Source: Cryptomeria japonica
Taxonomy: Eukaryota > Streptophyta > Pinopsida > Cupressales > Cupressaceae
Assembly (NCBI RefSeq): GCF_030272615.1
Contig: NC_081411.1
Span: 209,953,744-210,017,743 of the forward strand
Direction of reading: 5' to 3'
Length of the DNA stretch: 64,000 nucleotides
Shown: one piece after another, positions 31,660 to 43,223 of the stretch
Layout: each line of letters starts with the position of its first letter
Position numbering within the stretch: position 1 is the first letter of the stretch
Notes under the pieces: model-generated
What the model was told of the DNA's origin: nothing
The model's database searches: none
What the model saw: only the letters and a program-made list of their open reading frames with translations
Position numbers and translations under genes: made by a program

Positions 31660-33159
31660 AGCTATAATGTTATGTTTTTATTTGATAAATAATGGGATAA
31701 GTCCATTACCATACATAATCATCAAATAGGTGCACAAGAGGAAAATCACAAGCACTGGGATCATGAAAAGACAACCATCAAAAATGGCAGACCCTTTTTA
31801 AAAAGGATGTTTTTTACTAGAGCATCAACCTGTAGGACAAAGTCCCTAAATAGGAAAAATCACCTAATCATAATAGAGGGGTTTAAGAGAACCTGAAACC
31901 ATCTAACAATAGAAACCCCTTGCACAGGAATAAAGTAACCAAGGGAAGCACTTAAAACATAATCTTTTTAACGGTACCATTAAACCTTTTACCTAATGGA
32001 CCACTATGAACAACGATGTTCATAGTTAAAAATCTCATAGGGTTTTGATAGGCACCCCTAAACCTTTGACTGATAGAAAAACCTACAAACAATCCATCAA
32101 AGGCCAACTTAATAGGCCGATTCTAAGTAAAGACACTAAGGAATAGAATCCCAACTAGAAACACACGGAAGAGACCCAAAGAGAAAATTACCTGACGGGG
32201 GGGGCACGATTCAACAATAAAGAACCTAAAAGAATATAGTATCCCCCAACAGAAGAAGAAATCTAGAATCAAAGTAGAAACATAGGAAACATGACACTCT
32301 ACATTTATCGGCTCTCAACACCTTTTAGCAATCCATCCACCACAACACAAAGAAAGCTTCTACCGAGTAGAATATCATCATTCATAATAATGAGAGAACT
32401 CGGCCCCTACAAACCCACATAAATAGAATAGTATTTAAATATCCAAGAATCTTTGAGGCCCACCTTTGTAGGGACACTGGAAGAATCAGAGAAAAAATGC
32501 CTCCAAAACCCTTACTAGACAAGAAAGGAGTGCTAGAAAATAGTCTCTTGGAGGAGGGAAAAAATTTGCCCCACTCTAGAGATCAACAACACAAGAGGAA
32601 GTCTCCCAGCTCGACATAAAATCCCACGTCCATTGGACTAGTACTAAATAGAGGAGCCTAAAGTAGCACCTAAGCCATAATCAAGAGTAGACCCAAAGTG
32701 AAGCAACTCTGCCAATGTGTGACTAAAGAAACAAAGTACACCAATAGGCCATGCACGCCCCCCACAAAAAAATTGTAACCTCTAAGGAGTAGAATTATTG
32801 GAGCACACAAAGAAAAGCCTAGATTGTAGGGCATAGACATAAGAAAGAACCACCAGTCTATCCCAAGCACCACAAAACACATGGCACCCCCAAATCGTTA
32901 GAGGCAAGGTAGGAGAAGAGTCTCAAACATCACCCACAAACAAAAAAAAGAGAAAATCCATCCATCAAAGAATATAGGACACTCCCCAAATATTAAAGGT
33001 AGGGTATGAGAGGTGAGAGCATGAACATTAGTCCACACCCACTCCCTGAAACACTTTGTAGGACCTGCCACAATGCAGAAGCCCGTAGAAATGCCAGGGA
33101 AGGAAAACACGTCTGGACAAGGCAGTCGACAGAGAAACAAGCTATAATGTTATGTTTTT
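31660..33159 (-). mobile_element. 5'-truncated LINE with 20-bp target-site duplication (A)
   Basis: AGCTATAATGTTATGTTTTT occurs at 31,660-31,679 and again at 33,140-33,159, bracketing about 1.46 kb whose minus strand looks like LINE tail (Leu/Phe-rich chance frames, A-rich ends). On the minus strand the 3' end reads ATTTATCAAATAAAAAC. A long direct repeat flanking a body with no LTR is the mark of target-primed reverse transcription. RT and RNase H are not included. Unit B has the left duplication at 63,035 with one change. Confidence 0.75.
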
Positions 33160-33302
33160 TATTAGAGTAAAATAGGTTAGACAGTGACCTGAAACCCAGC
33201 CAAAAAATATTCATGAGGATGAACCATATGCTTAGCCACATTGGGTCAATAACAAAACAACAAAACAGGGTCCAAACACCCTAAAACTACATAATATTCT
33301 TC

Positions 33303-34163
33303 AACATTTGGATAGACTTAACATGTATAAATTTCCTATTAATCTCGGATAATTCCTCAATAAGGCTATAGTTCTATGTTATGTTGCCATGATAGGAATA
33401 ACTGTTTAAGGTGAGATGATGATGGATGACTGCATTGGTAGAGGAAAGATGACATGATCAATTATATGTGTTGTCATTGATGGCAACCAGTGTCAACTAA
33501 TGTTTGATGATGTTTATAGATGGTTTTTGATGATTGAATTCTTGGCTAAGTGATTTGGTCTACCAGAGTTAGAGTTTGACAAATTGACAGGGTTTACTAG
33601 CAAGACCGGGAACTAGGACATTAACCGCTAAAGCAGATAAGTTTTGATGGAATCATGTGATTGGTGATGTTTCATGACTTGTGGTTTGAAACATAAGCTT
33701 TTATGATAGAATTAAGTATGTAACCGGAGCCACACCCTATGATGGTTACCGAAAGGCATGTTTTGAATTTATGGTGAAGTTTCGCTAGGGTTTTGGGAGG
33801 GTTTAAGGAATGGTGCCTAGTACATTAAAGAATTTTGTTGTGACACTTATTACAATGTGTACGAAGATATAAACTACTACCATAAATATAAAAGTGAGAG
33901 AGATGCATTCTAAAGTTATGGATAGTAGACAACAAGTCAAAGATATTATAGAGTATATAAAAAATTACTTCTAAGAGGAAAACAATATAGGTATGGATAA
34001 GAAGGTAAAAATTTATTTGAAAATTTTTGAAACTAAGAAATTATTTAAAAAGTAGCATTAGAATAACATATTTTGGAGAAGAACCCTCATTTTAGATGAG
34101 GCAAAAGATGAACCTAAAAATAGACAATCACTAATATTCAGAGAAAGATTAATATAAAGAAGG
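33303..34163 (+). repeat. Interspersed repeat R, copy R3
   Basis: Matches 17,001-17,830 closely from CAACATTTGGATAGACTTAA onward, and shares the LINE-like insertion start at its right end. Part of the segment between units; its unit-A counterpart lies left of the window. Confidence 0.8.
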
Positions 34164-34346
34164 AACCTAATTAACCAGAAAGGTCTAAAATAGAAGTCAG
34201 AGTTGTCCACATTGGGTTACACATGGCTAAAAGAGAAGTCTTTGAAAAAGTCCAATTGGAGTCTGACTCGCTAAATACTATCAATTGTCTGAATGGATGC
34301 ATGGATCCTAGCTGGACAATGGCTAATCTGATCAAGGATTGCCAGG
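34164..34346 (+). pseudogene. LINE RNase H fragment cut at a breakpoint
   Basis: Reads FEKVQLESDSLNTINCLNG, then SWTMANLIKDCQ, the same RNase H stretch as 17,871-17,960 but in one frame. At about 34,346 it switches without a gap into kelch sequence, so it marks a rearrangement junction. Confidence 0.7.
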
Positions 34347-34347
34347 T

Positions 34348-34463
34348 TTTATTATCTAGCAAATGGCAGCGAGGTACTGAAATTCCCACTGCTAGATCTC
34401 TATCCGTATTTGCATGTTCTGCCTCACCCGAAGGAGCAATTTACATTGCCAGAGGAGCAATTT
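34348..34463 (+). pseudogene. F-box/kelch pseudogene, 5' part
   Basis: Reads WQRGTEIPTARSLSVFACSA, then SPEGAIYIARGAI, matching residues 125-155 of the intact kelch protein (WKQGAEFPTGKRAALFACCA). It is followed by a family-E LTR and resumes after it at 36,417, with about 35 codons missing. Everything upstream of residue 120 is gone, replaced by LINE sequence. Confidence 0.8.
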
Positions 34464-34465
34464 TT

Positions 34466-34609
34466 ATTCTCCCTGCGCTTCTAGTGGACGTAGCCACTTA
34501 GTGGTGAACCACATTAATCTTGTGCCTTGAGTTCTTTGTTGTGTCTATTATTCTTTCAGCTATTTTGCATTCATTATTATGTGTTCTCTCTACCTATTTT
34601 AAAATAACA
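34466..34609 (+). repeat. 5' LTR of family E, first 100 bp or so missing
   Basis: Matches the right part of the 3' LTR (ATTCTCCCTGCG, GTGGACGTAGCCACTTAGTGG-like core) and ends AAAATAACA. The missing left end is replaced directly by kelch sequence, so a deletion spans the kelch/LTR border. It has about 20 extra nt (TTGAGTTCTTTGTTGTG region) compared with the 3' LTR. Confidence 0.8.
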
Positions 34610-34628
34610 ATTGGTATCAAAGCTTAGG
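34610..34628 (+). promoter_or_regulatory. Primer-binding site, initiator tRNA-Met type (family E)
   Basis: ATTGGTATCAAAGCTTAGG directly after the LTR CA. It differs from the common TGGTATCAGAGC at one base. Strong mark of an LTR retrotransposon. Confidence 0.85.
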
Positions 34629-34646
34629 TGAATTGAGTGAGTAGAG

Positions 34647-35744
34647 ATGGAAAGGTAGATAGATAAAGGATTGAAAATTCTTGAGAAGATGCAGAAGTTT
34701 GAAGTTAGAGATATTAGTTGCTAGTATTGTGGCAAGCAAGGCCACGTAAAAGGAAATTGTTGGTTTCTAAAGAAGGCTAAAAGGCAACCAAAAGATGAAG
34801 ACACCGATTCAATCATCAAGGATTTTCTTACAAATTTAGACTCGGTGGAGGGTAAAATTGTGCAAGAAAAAGTTAAAACAAAATGCCATTTTCATTAGTG
34901 GGATAACTGGAAAAGGGAAGAGACTTCGGCTGAAGAAGAAGAAGGTTTGAAGTATTCATTGTTTGAAGATTTTCTTGATTCGACTGAAAAAGAGGATATT
35001 GAAGAAGAGGACGATGAAGTAAGTGAGGATGAAGTTCATGAGGTCGAGACCAAGACTTAGGAGGATTATGAAAAAGAAAAATTTATGAGGTTGAAGGAAG
35101 AGAATCTCCTACTCACCGACAAACTAATTTGTATAGACCAGAAGTTGATGGTTTTGTGTCACATCATGAATATTGGAAAAGATTACTTTGAGAAAGAATG
35201 GGATTTTTCTAAAGAGGCCATATTTCAGCAAGAGGAAAGTGATTGAAAACTCCTAACAGAGGACTTTTTTATCAGAAAAAAGTATGCCTTGTTGATAGGA
35301 AAGCCTTTCTTTAGTGGAAAGAATCCACAAGAGGATTCAAGGTGCCTGGAGATTGAATATCCCAGGAGCATAGGGATTATAGAGCTCATGAAGGTGGGAG
35401 AGAGCCTCTGGCTCAAGGCTACAAAAGACTTCGAAAAGGCTGAGGATAAGGTCTTTGAGGAAAATGAATTTCAAAAAGAACAAAAGAGTGATGATTGATT
35501 GCTCCAGATTGCAAAAATAGAGGTGGAGTGGAATGCATTGATTGTAGGTATTGCAAAAGTTTCTGTAGAAAATACAAAAAATTCATTTGATATGGAGCCC
35601 ATTGGTGCAAGGTCTATAGCTGGAAGCTCAAAATCAGATCTCGTGGCAGCCCAATTGCAAAAGAATATTGCATCCAGTGTTGGTCAAATGAAGAGAGAAC
35701 ATCAGTTCCAATCTAGCCAGTTTGATGGCAATAGTAATGATTGA
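34647..35744 (+). pseudogene. Family-E zinc-knuckle/coiled-coil protein (B)
   Basis: 365 codons in one frame starting 18 nt after the primer-binding site. Near residue 25 is a CCHC zinc knuckle, C*YCGKQGHVKGNC (34,719-34,760), then CWFLKKAKR, an acidic stretch (EDIEEEDDEVSEDE) and a probable coiled coil (KFMRLKEENLLLTDKLICID). Six in-frame stops (34,656; 34,722; 34,896; 35,058; 35,244; 35,496) but no frameshift. The layout resembles the C-terminal part of Copia gag without the N-terminal capsid region. Confidence 0.7.
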
Positions 35745-35876
35745 ATTTATTTGCTTATGTTGGATGTCCTGGGGCCGAATGAGAGTTGGTGTGTTCCAGA
35801 CGTGGGCAATGCAGCAACTGTGAGAATTAGGAGTGATGTTTGTAGGCTATTCACACCACTGTGAGAGTTTTATATT

Positions 35877-36120
35877 TGGGAATTAAAACTGGATAGTGGT
35901 GATCTTCTAGATATTCTATTACTGGGGAGCACAAGAGCAAGAGGCTTTGATGGAGGGGTCTATTATGGATCTGTAGATAGTAGTGTTCCTCATTATAGAT
36001 TACTGGATGAGGTATTTAGAAAATACTTTTTTAACTCTGATCTGATTAGGAGAAGATTAATTCGCACTATTCATGAATAGAGTTTGGCTATAATAAAATC
36101 TTCTCAAGAGCTGCTTGTAG
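35877..36120 (+). pseudogene. Family-E 3' reading frame (B)
   Basis: Copy of 855-1130 (GGVYYGS..., RRRLIRTIHE). Interrupted by stops. It precedes the polypurine-like tract AGTGGAGAT. Confidence 0.5.
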
Positions 36121-36187
36121 TATGAACCTTGGAATGGAGATGCAGGGAATGTTACAGGTTGTGTCAGTTGGACTTTACAGTGGAGAT

Positions 36188-36416
36188 TGTTGGGTATATG
36201 AAGCCCAATAGTCACATGGTTGTTTGTTGTCTACATAAATGACTGAGTACAATCATGTATGCACTATATAATTGGATATTGGTTAATAAGAATTCTCCCT
36301 ATGTTTTTGGTGGACGTAGCCACTTGGTGGTGAACCATGTTAATCTTGTGTCTATTATTCTTTTTGTTGTTTTGTGTTCCTTATTACGTGTTTTCTCTAC
36401 TCGTTTTAAACTAACA
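36188..36416 (+). repeat. Family-E 3' LTR (B)
   Basis: 229 bp, TGTTGGGTATATG to ACTAACA. Counterpart of 1166-1394 with scattered substitutions. Confidence 0.85.
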
Positions 36417-36862
36417 AGAATGTGGAGGTGGGTTTTTATTGAGGGAATGTTTTATGTCATTGTTTTTTTCAATAATAGAAGTCAAAGGTTTTCTCCTAAC
36501 ACAGGACTATGGACATCAATAGAAAACATTTCTTTAGCCAATACATGGTACGTCCATTTTCTGTATGCGTTTGGACAATTAAATGCATTTGGAAATAATG
36601 GAATAATGGAATATAATTGGGAAGAAAATGTGTGGAGACAATTGGAACACTCCCCTCGAGATTTTATCTTTGTTCGTCCAACAGTGCGGTGTGATTGACT
36701 TTTCCTATGCGGATATAATAATCCATCCATCCTTTTAGGGACTCCAGTTTTCTATATGTACAAACCTGAAGCAACTTTGTCTGAGAGGTGGATTTCTTTT
36801 GAAAAAGCAAAAAAATTTCAGGAAATGGAAGTGGTTGTTGTGACCACAGTAGAACTTTAATA
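36417..36862 (+). pseudogene. F-box/kelch pseudogene, 3' part (B)
   Basis: Counterpart of 1395-1840, with the same TGA after CD (36,696-36,698). Continues the fragment at 34,348-34,463 across the inserted family-E element. Confidence 0.85.
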
Positions 36863-37000
36863 TATAATAACTAATAAAAATCCTCTCATTTATGATATCA
36901 CACATTTTACAAATTTTAATTTAATTTGCTATTATTTAAATATATCATATATTAAATTGAATTTTATTTTAATCTATTTCTTATAATTTCGATGTTGGTG

Positions 37001-38253
37001 TTTTTTTTCGTTTTTTTTTTAATAAAAATGGAAAATCCACTGAACTATATATTAATGATAAGGAGTTTACATCGGGTTCAGACATGGCATACCGACAGGA
37101 AAGAACCCGCAAGAAAACCTCTGGTTGTAGCCATATTTAGACTTAACAAACATATACAGTACCCTTTACAATATATATACGAATGAAACCCTCACCCTCC
37201 TATTTCTGATATTTTTTACAAAAGTCCCATAGGACAACTTCAAACCAGAATCACTCCAACCGAAGAAGAGATGAACATGAAGAACCAACAAGGCAGATGT
37301 ATAAGAGAAAATTCTCTATCAGGACCATAGCTAACCATTTCAAACCAAAAAGAAGCCATGTAACCTTCATTCCTACAAAAAACCATACTACCAGCTACAA
37401 AAGAGGAAATATGCTAGTTGTCCAAAAACCAGGTACTAGAGCTCTCATCCAGTGGCTCATGAGAAGAGAACGAAGGTGGAATCACCTATAGAAGGAACGC
37501 CACGCAAGTAGGAGAAGAGCATAAAAATTCCAAAGAGGATAATGAATGTAAAGCCTGAAAAACAACCCATGCTTTATCCACATAATGGTCAGGAGCCAAG
37601 TACAACAAAAAATCCATAGAGGCTCTAGTATTTTAAACTGAATCGCATATCAATCCCATATGTAACTGATCAAGCAAATGGCCAAACCAGCCATTAGCCA
37701 AAAGCTCATGGTGAGGAAGAAAACCCCTGTGATAAAAAGAACCCATATCAAACCGATAACTACCCAATGCAGGAGAGACCAACTCCCAATTGCACACTGT
37801 CGGGAAGACAAACGTGGATACCAAGAGGTGAACCAAATCCAAATTGAGAAGAACATAAAAAAAAATAGTAAGAAAATGAGAGAGAAGCTCATCATAAGAA
37901 ACTTGACAACCAACCTGTAGCCACCGACATCCCAAAAGCCTACGAAACTCAAAGTCCACCACAGGAGTAAACAGATTGAAAACCTTGCCAAGTTTAATAG
38001 AATTCTCCTCAATTGCATCTTCTTCCCCCAATGATTGAGCTTCTAAATCCACTCTATAAACTCCAACAAGCAGAGAGGAAGACGTTTACAGAATGAAGAG
38101 CATTGAAAACTAGAAATAAACAAGGGACTAATTTTTGAAAATGGTAGAGAAATGTATGTGAAAGAGAAAATGTACTGAATTTCCCATAAAGATACTGAAA
38201 AAATCCATTTGAAGCATGCTTGAACTAATTCACACAAATGCAAAAATCCATTT
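37001..38253 (-). other. LINE 3' region, shortened (B)
   Basis: Counterpart of 1979-3228. Contains 139-aa and 122-aa chance frames in place of the 199-aa one. T-rich end near 37,003-37,022. Confidence 0.5.
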
Positions 38254-38279
38254 GAAGCCTCTATCTTGACTAAAATATC

Positions 38280-39704
38280 AGAAAGCGAAGTGGATGGTTT
38301 TTTAAAGATCCTCTTATTTCTTTCTAACCAAACGTTCCAAACAATAATCGATGGGGCTATAATCCAAAGGCAGGCATAAAAAGAAGAGGAAAACAAGAGA
38401 GACCAAGCTCTGAAGCGAGAGAGAAGGTCCCCACTAGTAACAAAAGACAATCCTAGCTTCTCGAAAAACCAATTCCAACATCCTAGAGAAAAATCACAAT
38501 GAAGGAAAAGATGAGAAGACGATTCCAATTTCTGATTACACAAAACACAAGGGAAAACAATAGATAAACCCATCCTATCCAGTCTCATCCCAGTTAGAAC
38601 CCTATCTTGAGCAACAAGCCAAGCAAAAGATCCAACCTTCGGTAGACATGCTGGATGCTAGAATAATTTGTAAGGCCAAGAAGAGAGATCCTTAGCCGAC
38701 ATAAGCGAGTTGTATCCATCTTTCACTAAGTATTTTCCGGATGAACTGTTAGTCCAAGCCATCTCATCATCCTTCTTAGACAAAATGATAAGTCTGTCTT
38801 TAAGAATAGAATAAAAATTTTCTTTCAGACTAGGGCTAATAAGAAGAAACTCAATCAATTTCCATTGAGTCATCACCAGATGTCCATTATGAACTACATT
38901 AAAGTAGTCTGATAAATAGAACCCCCATTTATCTAGAAGTATTGATTTCAAGGGAGACCAATCCCTAATAGAATCCATAGGACAATAACCATTCCAGGCA
39001 TCATCCCAAAATCTAAATTTCGTACCCTTATGCACAACCCAAGAAAGATACGACAGTAAGACACTTCTACATTTTCCAATGAAATTCCAAATAGTCGACC
39101 CCTTAGGAAGAGTCAAGGCCCTAAAAATAGACTCCCTAGATCCATTAGAAAGATACTTAGTGAACATGATTCTAGCCCAAAGGGATGCTGGATTATCATA
39201 CAATTTCCACACTAACTTGGGCCCCAAGGCTATATTTTGATTTTCCAAACTATGAATTCCAGCCCCCCCAAGTTCCTTAGGAAGACAAACCTTATCCCAA
39301 GCTAACAAGGGGATCCTAGATTTCCCATCCTTATTGTTATTCCAAAGGAAAGATCTCAGACTATCATTTAAACTGTCAATAACAACCTTTGGAGCTTTTA
39401 GAATTGACATTAAGTAAATTGGCACCCCATTTAATATAGACTTAATCAACACAATTTTCCCAGCCATGGTGAGCCATTTGTGATTCCATGCCAAGATTTT
39501 CTTAGACACCCCAGAAACTACTTTATCCCAAATACTAACCTTAACCTTATTAGAAAAAAAGGGAACTCCTAGATAAGTGCAAGGGAGATCCCCAAGTTGG
39601 AAACAACAAAACTTTTGAAGCTTATCCTGGAGCAGGGAGTGAGTGTTTAAGAAAAAAATCTTAGATTTTTCCTTTTTTACCTTTTGACCCGAAAAAAGCT
39701 GCAT
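38280..39704 (-). pseudogene. LINE connection and zinc-binding region (B)
   Basis: 348 open codons (38,658-39,704): ILAWNHKWLTMAGKIVLIKS, LAWDKVCLPKELGGAGIHS, SSGKYLVKDGYN. The zf-RVT motif CVLCNQKLESSSHLFLHC follows at about 38,490-38,550. The frame ends in the deletion junction. Confidence 0.85.
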
Positions 39705-39759
39705 AATTCCCGATTACTTGATCAATAAATTGAGCCTCCTTCAAGGTTGCACAACCAAA

Positions 39760-40731
39760 TAAGAGGGTGTCATCAGTAAAAAGGCAATGGGAAATCCTCT
39801 GATCAAAATTGTGAATTTTGATACCCTTCCATAAACCGGTCTCACGAGCTGAGCTGATTGCCCGACTCAGAGCTTCAGCTTATAAGATAAATAAAAAAGG
39901 TGAGAGCGGGTCCCCTTTCCTTAAACCCCTAGAAGAGTGGAAGAAACCACAAGGGGACCCATTAATAAGAACCAAAAATCTTGCCGAGGAAATACAAGTG
40001 ATAATCCATTTTATCCAAGCTAGGGAGAAATCCAACCTTAATAGGAGAATTTTTAATGCATTCCATTCAACCCTATCACAAGCTTTCATCATGTCTAACT
40101 TAAGGATCATGGCAGGGTATTTTTGGGCAGAGATCGAATGTAAGACCTCATGAGAAACTATAGCCCCTTTAGGAGTTTCCCTTTGAGGAACAAAACCTCC
40201 TTGCTCAAGGGAGATTATTCTTGGTAAAAGAATGGCCAACCTCATAGCAATTACATTGGAAAATATCTTATAAATGGTGTTAAATAAAGCTATGGGATGA
40301 AAATCTACGAAGGTTTTAGGGTCCTCCTTCTCAGGTAAAATGACAATTAAGGTAGTGTTCATTTCTTTAAGGATAGACCTATTTCTCCTAGCTTCCTCTA
40401 AACCCAAAAGGACATCCTGACCCACAAAATCCCAACATTTCTGAAAAAACAAAGGAGTAAAACCATCAAGCCCAGGAGCCTTATCCAGGTTCATAGCAAA
40501 AATAGCCCCCTTAATCTCTTCTATTAAGAAAGGAGACACTAACATTCTATTATCCTCGGGAGAAACAAGAGAGGGAATAAGAGATGAGATATTGTTGGAT
40601 TCATCAATTTTCTCATATGAAAGAAGATTCTTAATTAACTTAATTGCTTCCTTAGAGATATCCCTATCCTTAGAGAGAATATTCTCTTGGATATCCTGAA
40701 TACAAGAAATCCTACTCCTGGCCCTTTTCAT
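39760..40731 (-). pseudogene. LINE reverse transcriptase domain (B)
   Basis: Open over 283 codons (39,880-40,731): DKAPGLDGFTPLFFQKCW, QGGFVPQRETPKG, LDMMKACDRVEW, GLRKGDPLSPFLFIL. The shared stop at 39,880-39,882 cuts it before the second catalytic motif, which reads FTDD (39,769-39,780) instead of FADD. A further N-terminal piece (40,804-41,028) links to the endonuclease. Confidence 0.9.
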
Positions 40732-41067
40732 TTTAGTACTAGCATGGAAAAAATTTGTGTTCTTATCACCATCAGCTAGCCATAACTCCCAAGACTTTTG
40801 TCTCTAATAAACCTCCTCTATAGCCAAAATTTTGTCTAATTCACTCCTAAGAGACCTGCTTTCATCCAATACCTTAGATCCCAAACCATGATGCAAGACT
40901 TGCTTATTCAGAACCTCTAACATATCTAAAATCCTTTGTTTTTCTTCAAAAATATTCTTGAAATGAAGGGAGTTCCATCTCCTAATATTGTTTTTAAAAA
41001 AACTAATCTTCTTGACCAGCTGGAACATTCTAGAACCTCTAGAGAATGGAGCCTCTCCCCACCATTG

Positions 41068-41982
41068 TCACAGGATGGGAAGAAAAGAGGGATCCCTAAA
41101 CCATATTGGCTCAAACTTAAAAGGAAGTTTGTGTGAAGGTCTATCCCTTACCATAGTCAGAGAGAACGGAAAATGATCTGACCCAGATAGTGGAAGAATG
41201 GAAGAGAAAAACTTAATGTCTAAATCGAACCAATTAGATGAGAGTAAAAATCTGTCCAATCTTTCCGCAATCTGAGAGAAATGTTTCCTCATGTTCGTCC
41301 ATGTGAATAGGACATTCTTATGTTTACAATAAAAAAGAGACATGTCAAAAATGAATGCATTAAAATCATCCATAGACTTCTTATTTGGATAGAATCCCCC
41401 TGATTTTTTAGTAAGATCCAAAATAGCATTAAAATCTCCCCCAAAAATGACAAAAGAATGATTCCTAAGGGGGGATAACACCCTAATGAGCTCTTGCAAA
41501 AGATTGTATTTAGCCAAGATACTTGAGGGAGCATAAATGTTAAACACCAAAACTTTAAAGCTAGAAGCTCTGAATGAAACTAATTACAACATCCAATTTG
41601 GCTCAGACACAACCAATTTCACATCAACTAAAAAATCATTCCATAACAAAGCGAAGCCCCTCGATGCCCCAGCAGCCAGACAAGGAAAAAACTTCCACTT
41701 TTTCCAAGAAGAAAATACAGAAACGGAGTTCTCCAACGAAAGTTTAGTCTCCTAAAGCAAACCTATATCCCACTTAACCAAGTCTAATTGAGAGTTGATC
41801 AAGTGTCTCTTGTTAGGGGCATTTAAGCCCCTAACATTCCATGAGATAATCTTCATTGATCTCGGGGACAATATGGCAGCCTTCTTAAACCCAGGGAAAG
41901 ACGACAAAACTTGTTGAATACCCGCATCAATTTCCAGTTGAGTTTTACGATTCTTTGGAGGTCTACCCCTGCCCAGGGACAC
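41068..41982 (-). pseudogene. LINE endonuclease domain (B)
   Basis: Same motifs as unit A (ISWNVRGLNAPNKR, FGGDFNAI, GSDHFPF). The stop in L*ETK is at 41,752-41,754. The open part 41,068-41,550 covers the C-terminal two thirds. The acidic gag-like stretch upstream (42,085-42,303, SMHISLDEHMAQQVEQLLKS) is open here and broken in A. Confidence 0.85.
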
Positions 41983-42320
41983 TATAGTGTTAGGGAAATT
42001 CAGTTGAACCTAGGGAATAGAAGATCTAATGGGCGTTTTAACTGGAGATGGCCGATGAGACAGGGCCACTTTCTGAAGAACCACTCATTTTGGATCATCT
42101 TGAGAGATATTAACAGGGACCTCAGATGAATTTAAGGAAGGAGAATTTGACAAACTCTTATGAATTAAATCTAGGTCATTTCCAATAGAGCACATAACCT
42201 TTTCTGAGACCTCCTCTTCCTCAAAATCCTTATTAGATTTAAGCAACTGCTCAACTTGCTGAGCCATGTGTTCATCTAAGGAAATATGCATAGACTCGGG
42301 CATATCACACTCTCTAAGAT

Positions 42321-42990
42321 ATATTTCTACATCTTTTTTATAATTATTTTAAAATGTTAGTTTTATTAAATAGAAAATAATAATAAAAAAATAATATAGT
42401 CATTATGGTTTAATACTAAATAAAAAATATGTGTTTGGAGTTAATGATTAATTAATTTCACAATCTTAGTTTTGTGTATTTAGTTATCTAAATTATAGAA
42501 TTGTTTATTTTTATTTTTTAAATTATATGAATTGTGGCTTGCATCTGTTGGCGTAAAAAAATTACTTAAATAGTATCAATTGAAATCCCTATTTTATCTA
42601 AAGGGAGTAAAATGTATTTCTTATGGCAGTGATGTAAATAAATGTAATATGTGGTCAATTAATTGCAATCAAATTTTATTTTCTTCCATGTATATCAACA
42701 TTGAATCAATATACTACATTGTTCTAGTTTTCAAAAAAGTAAATTTAAGGATTTCTATGTAATCCTTCCACCTAACTAAGGGTTGATCGGAGGGTGAAAA
42801 GTAGGGAGTAGCTAAGCTTCAAACATGTAACTTTAAAAACTACATTTAATGGGTTGTTATATCATGAATTTCAAAATGGGTTGGAAGGATAATTTATATT
42901 TTATTAGAAATTAAATAGAATGAGGGCTAATCTTTCATTTATGGGTTTTGGGTTGATCTTTCTTCTAATTCAAGAGTTAGTGTTCAATCA
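42321..42990. other. AT-rich stretch without genes (B)
   Basis: Counterpart of 8961-9680, without the 51-bp duplication. Nothing coding seen. Confidence 0.6.
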
Positions 42991-42993
42991 TAT

Positions 42994-43223
42994 CCATATG
43001 ACAAAGGATGGATCAAAGTCAGTTTTGAGAAGGTTGCTAGAGGAAATTCAAGATTGTTTGGGGAAGATGAGGGTATGATCTTAGTGGTCGAGATCAAGAA
43101 ATTACCAATTGGAACAAAAAACGAAGTAAAATTTTTGATCATTGGGTTTGGGATACTTTTATGCATTGTAATGGGGTTCAAGGAACTCCACTTGGAAAGT
43201 GACTTGATGATTGTGATTAGCAT
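42994..43223 (+). pseudogene. LINE RNase H fragment (B)
   Basis: Counterpart of 9681-9910; here NEVKF instead of NKVKF, nearer the family NNEAEF. The GWIKVSFEKVARGNSRLFG stretch is preserved. Confidence 0.65.

Larger units (their letters stand above)
1..32719 (+). repeat. Unit A of a large tandem duplication
   Basis: Base 1 aligns with base 35,021, and the last bases of the window (up to 64,000) align with 32,719. All landmarks between occur twice, in the same order and orientation: LTR, kelch pseudogene, LINE, LTR element, kelch gene, PPR pseudogenes, hairpin. The offset falls stepwise from 35,020 to 31,281 through discrete indels. Seen directly; a genuine tandem arrangement is assumed, not an assembly artefact. 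Confidence 0.95.
34466..36416 (+). mobile_element. Family-E LTR element inside the kelch pseudogene (B)
   Basis: Truncated 5' LTR (34,466-34,609), primer-binding site, one zinc-knuckle/coiled-coil frame (34,647-35,744), short 3' frame (about 35,877-36,120), polypurine-like tract and 3' LTR (36,188-36,416). There is no protease, integrase or RT. Kelch sequence lies on both sides, so the element inserted into that gene copy. Confidence 0.85.
37001..42320 (-). mobile_element. L1-type LINE, decayed, RNase H deleted (B)
   Basis: Counterpart of 1979-8960. It has lost about 1,678 bp (RNase H and most of the 3' region) at about 38,230-38,254. RT and connection frames are longer here than in A (283 and 348 codons open). 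Confidence 0.85.
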
